Shown here one piece after another: positions 5,606 to 6,079 of a DNA stretch of 6,079 nt. The notes below the pieces were generated by a model, which saw nothing but the letters and a program-made list of their open reading frames with translations, did no database searches and was not told the origin of the DNA. The DNA lies in NCBI GenBank assembly GCA_900754805.1, contig CAAEEE010000250.1:1-6079 (forward strand). Reading direction: 5' to 3'. The stretch comes from Clostridia bacterium. Its GTDB lineage: Bacteria > Bacillota > Clostridia > Peptostreptococcales > Anaerovoracaceae. A program made the position numbers and the translations under genes. How positions within the stretch are numbered: position 1 is the stretch's first letter; each line of letters begins with the position of its first letter.

Positions 5606-6079
5606 GATTATTAGAACGAACTATCGCCGTACTTTTGACAACGGCAATCCTCACTACAACGGTGGCTTTCGCGAACGTCGAAGCTGCCGCCGGAAAACCT
5701 TCAGCGCCCACCGGCATCAAAGTCACGGAGGCTGCTGAAGCTGCGACGGACGCCGCCGATGCAGACGCTGCGGACGCCGAAAAAAAAGAGCCGCGGCGAA
5801 TCACGGTCATGCTGACGGGCGACCTGATGTGCCAGCCGATGCAGCAGATAAAAGCCTTCGACGGTAGAAGTTACAATTTTAGACCGACTTTTAAATACGT
5901 AAAGAAGATTTTTGACAAGGCGGACATCGTCATCGGCAATCTGGAAACTTTAGTCAGCAAGAGCCTTCCGCTTTCCAAAGACATGAACCGTCTGCAGAGC
6001 AAACCATACCTCAATGCGCCGGCAGAATGGCTGGATGCTTTGGAATATGCGGGTTTTGACGGGTTCATCATGGCGAACA
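5602..6079 (+). CDS. Secreted CapA-family (poly-gamma-glutamate/capsule type) metallophosphatase-fold protein, 3' end outside window
   Basis: The frame is open from a TTG start to the right edge, giving 159 residues of a longer protein. Residues 1 to about 25 are a signal peptide (MRLLERT, then a hydrophobic stretch ending VAFA). An Ala/Asp/Glu-rich low-complexity linker follows (about 42-62). The CapA domain begins at ITVMLTGDLM (67-76), where D74 is the metal-site Asp, followed by the YNF-P-F segment (91-97), IGNLET (111-116), PYLNAP (135-140) and GFDGFIMAN (151-159), which leads into the family's NNH motif just beyond the window. CapA proteins are membrane-associated or exported and linked to poly-gamma-glutamate synthesis, but many homologues lack that context and have unknown roles. 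The TTG overlaps the TGA of the permease gene (5603-5605), which points to translational coupling with the transporter. The family is clear; the biochemical activity is uncertain. Confidence 0.88.
   Translation, partial: MRLLERTIAVLLTTAILTTTVAFANVEAAAGKPSAPTGIKVTEAAEAATDAADADAADAEKKEPRRITVMLTGDLMCQPMQQIKAFDGRSYNFRPTFKYVKKIFDKADIVIGNLETLVSKSLPLSKDMNRLQSKPYLNAPAEWLDALEYAGFDGFIMAN

Overview
The window looks like chromosome of a Gram-positive anaerobe, most likely a member of Clostridia. The base composition is roughly balanced. Ribosome-binding sites are strong and purine-rich. One gene starts with TTG inside its neighbour's stop codon. The transporter has its substrate-binding domain fused to the permease, and the regulator resembles RocR-type sigma-54 activators. 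No mobile element, tRNA, rRNA or CRISPR array is visible. Species-level assignment is not possible from the sequence alone.

The layout is two divergent transcription units separated by a 287-bp control region (2642-2928). The leftward unit, read on the minus strand, begins with a small flavoprotein with an iron-sulfur-type cysteine cluster (2641-2102). Next is an arginine deiminase/amidinotransferase-superfamily enzyme (2039-1095). Last is a PAS-AAA+ sigma-54-dependent activator (1071 to the left edge, cut off inside its WPGNVREL region). The rightward unit, on the plus strand, begins with a GlnQ-type amino-acid ABC ATPase that has an unusual C-terminal extension (2929-4035). It is followed by a fused substrate-binding/permease protein whose two binding lobes are in swapped order (4040-5605), and by the start of a secreted CapA-like protein (5602 to the right edge).

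The control region holds two back-to-back sigma-70-type promoters, each with a TATACT -10 box and a 17-bp spacer. On the rightward side an intrinsic-terminator-like hairpin lies in the leader, about 55 bases ahead of the first gene, which suggests attenuation. Within the leftward unit, a near-perfect sigma-54 promoter (TGGCAC-N5-TTGCA) sits between the flavoprotein gene and the deiminase-family gene. The simplest reading is that the sigma-54 activator encoded two genes downstream switches on the deiminase-family gene and itself in response to an amino acid or guanidino compound sensed by its PAS domain. The divergent transporter would import a related amino acid. Linking the transporter's substrate to the enzyme's substrate is inference from proximity.

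The most unusual points are the ATPase extension, which resembles a decayed RsbW/GHKL anti-sigma-kinase domain, the permuted binding lobes fused to the permease, and the compact sigma-54 circuit around the guanidino-modifying enzyme.
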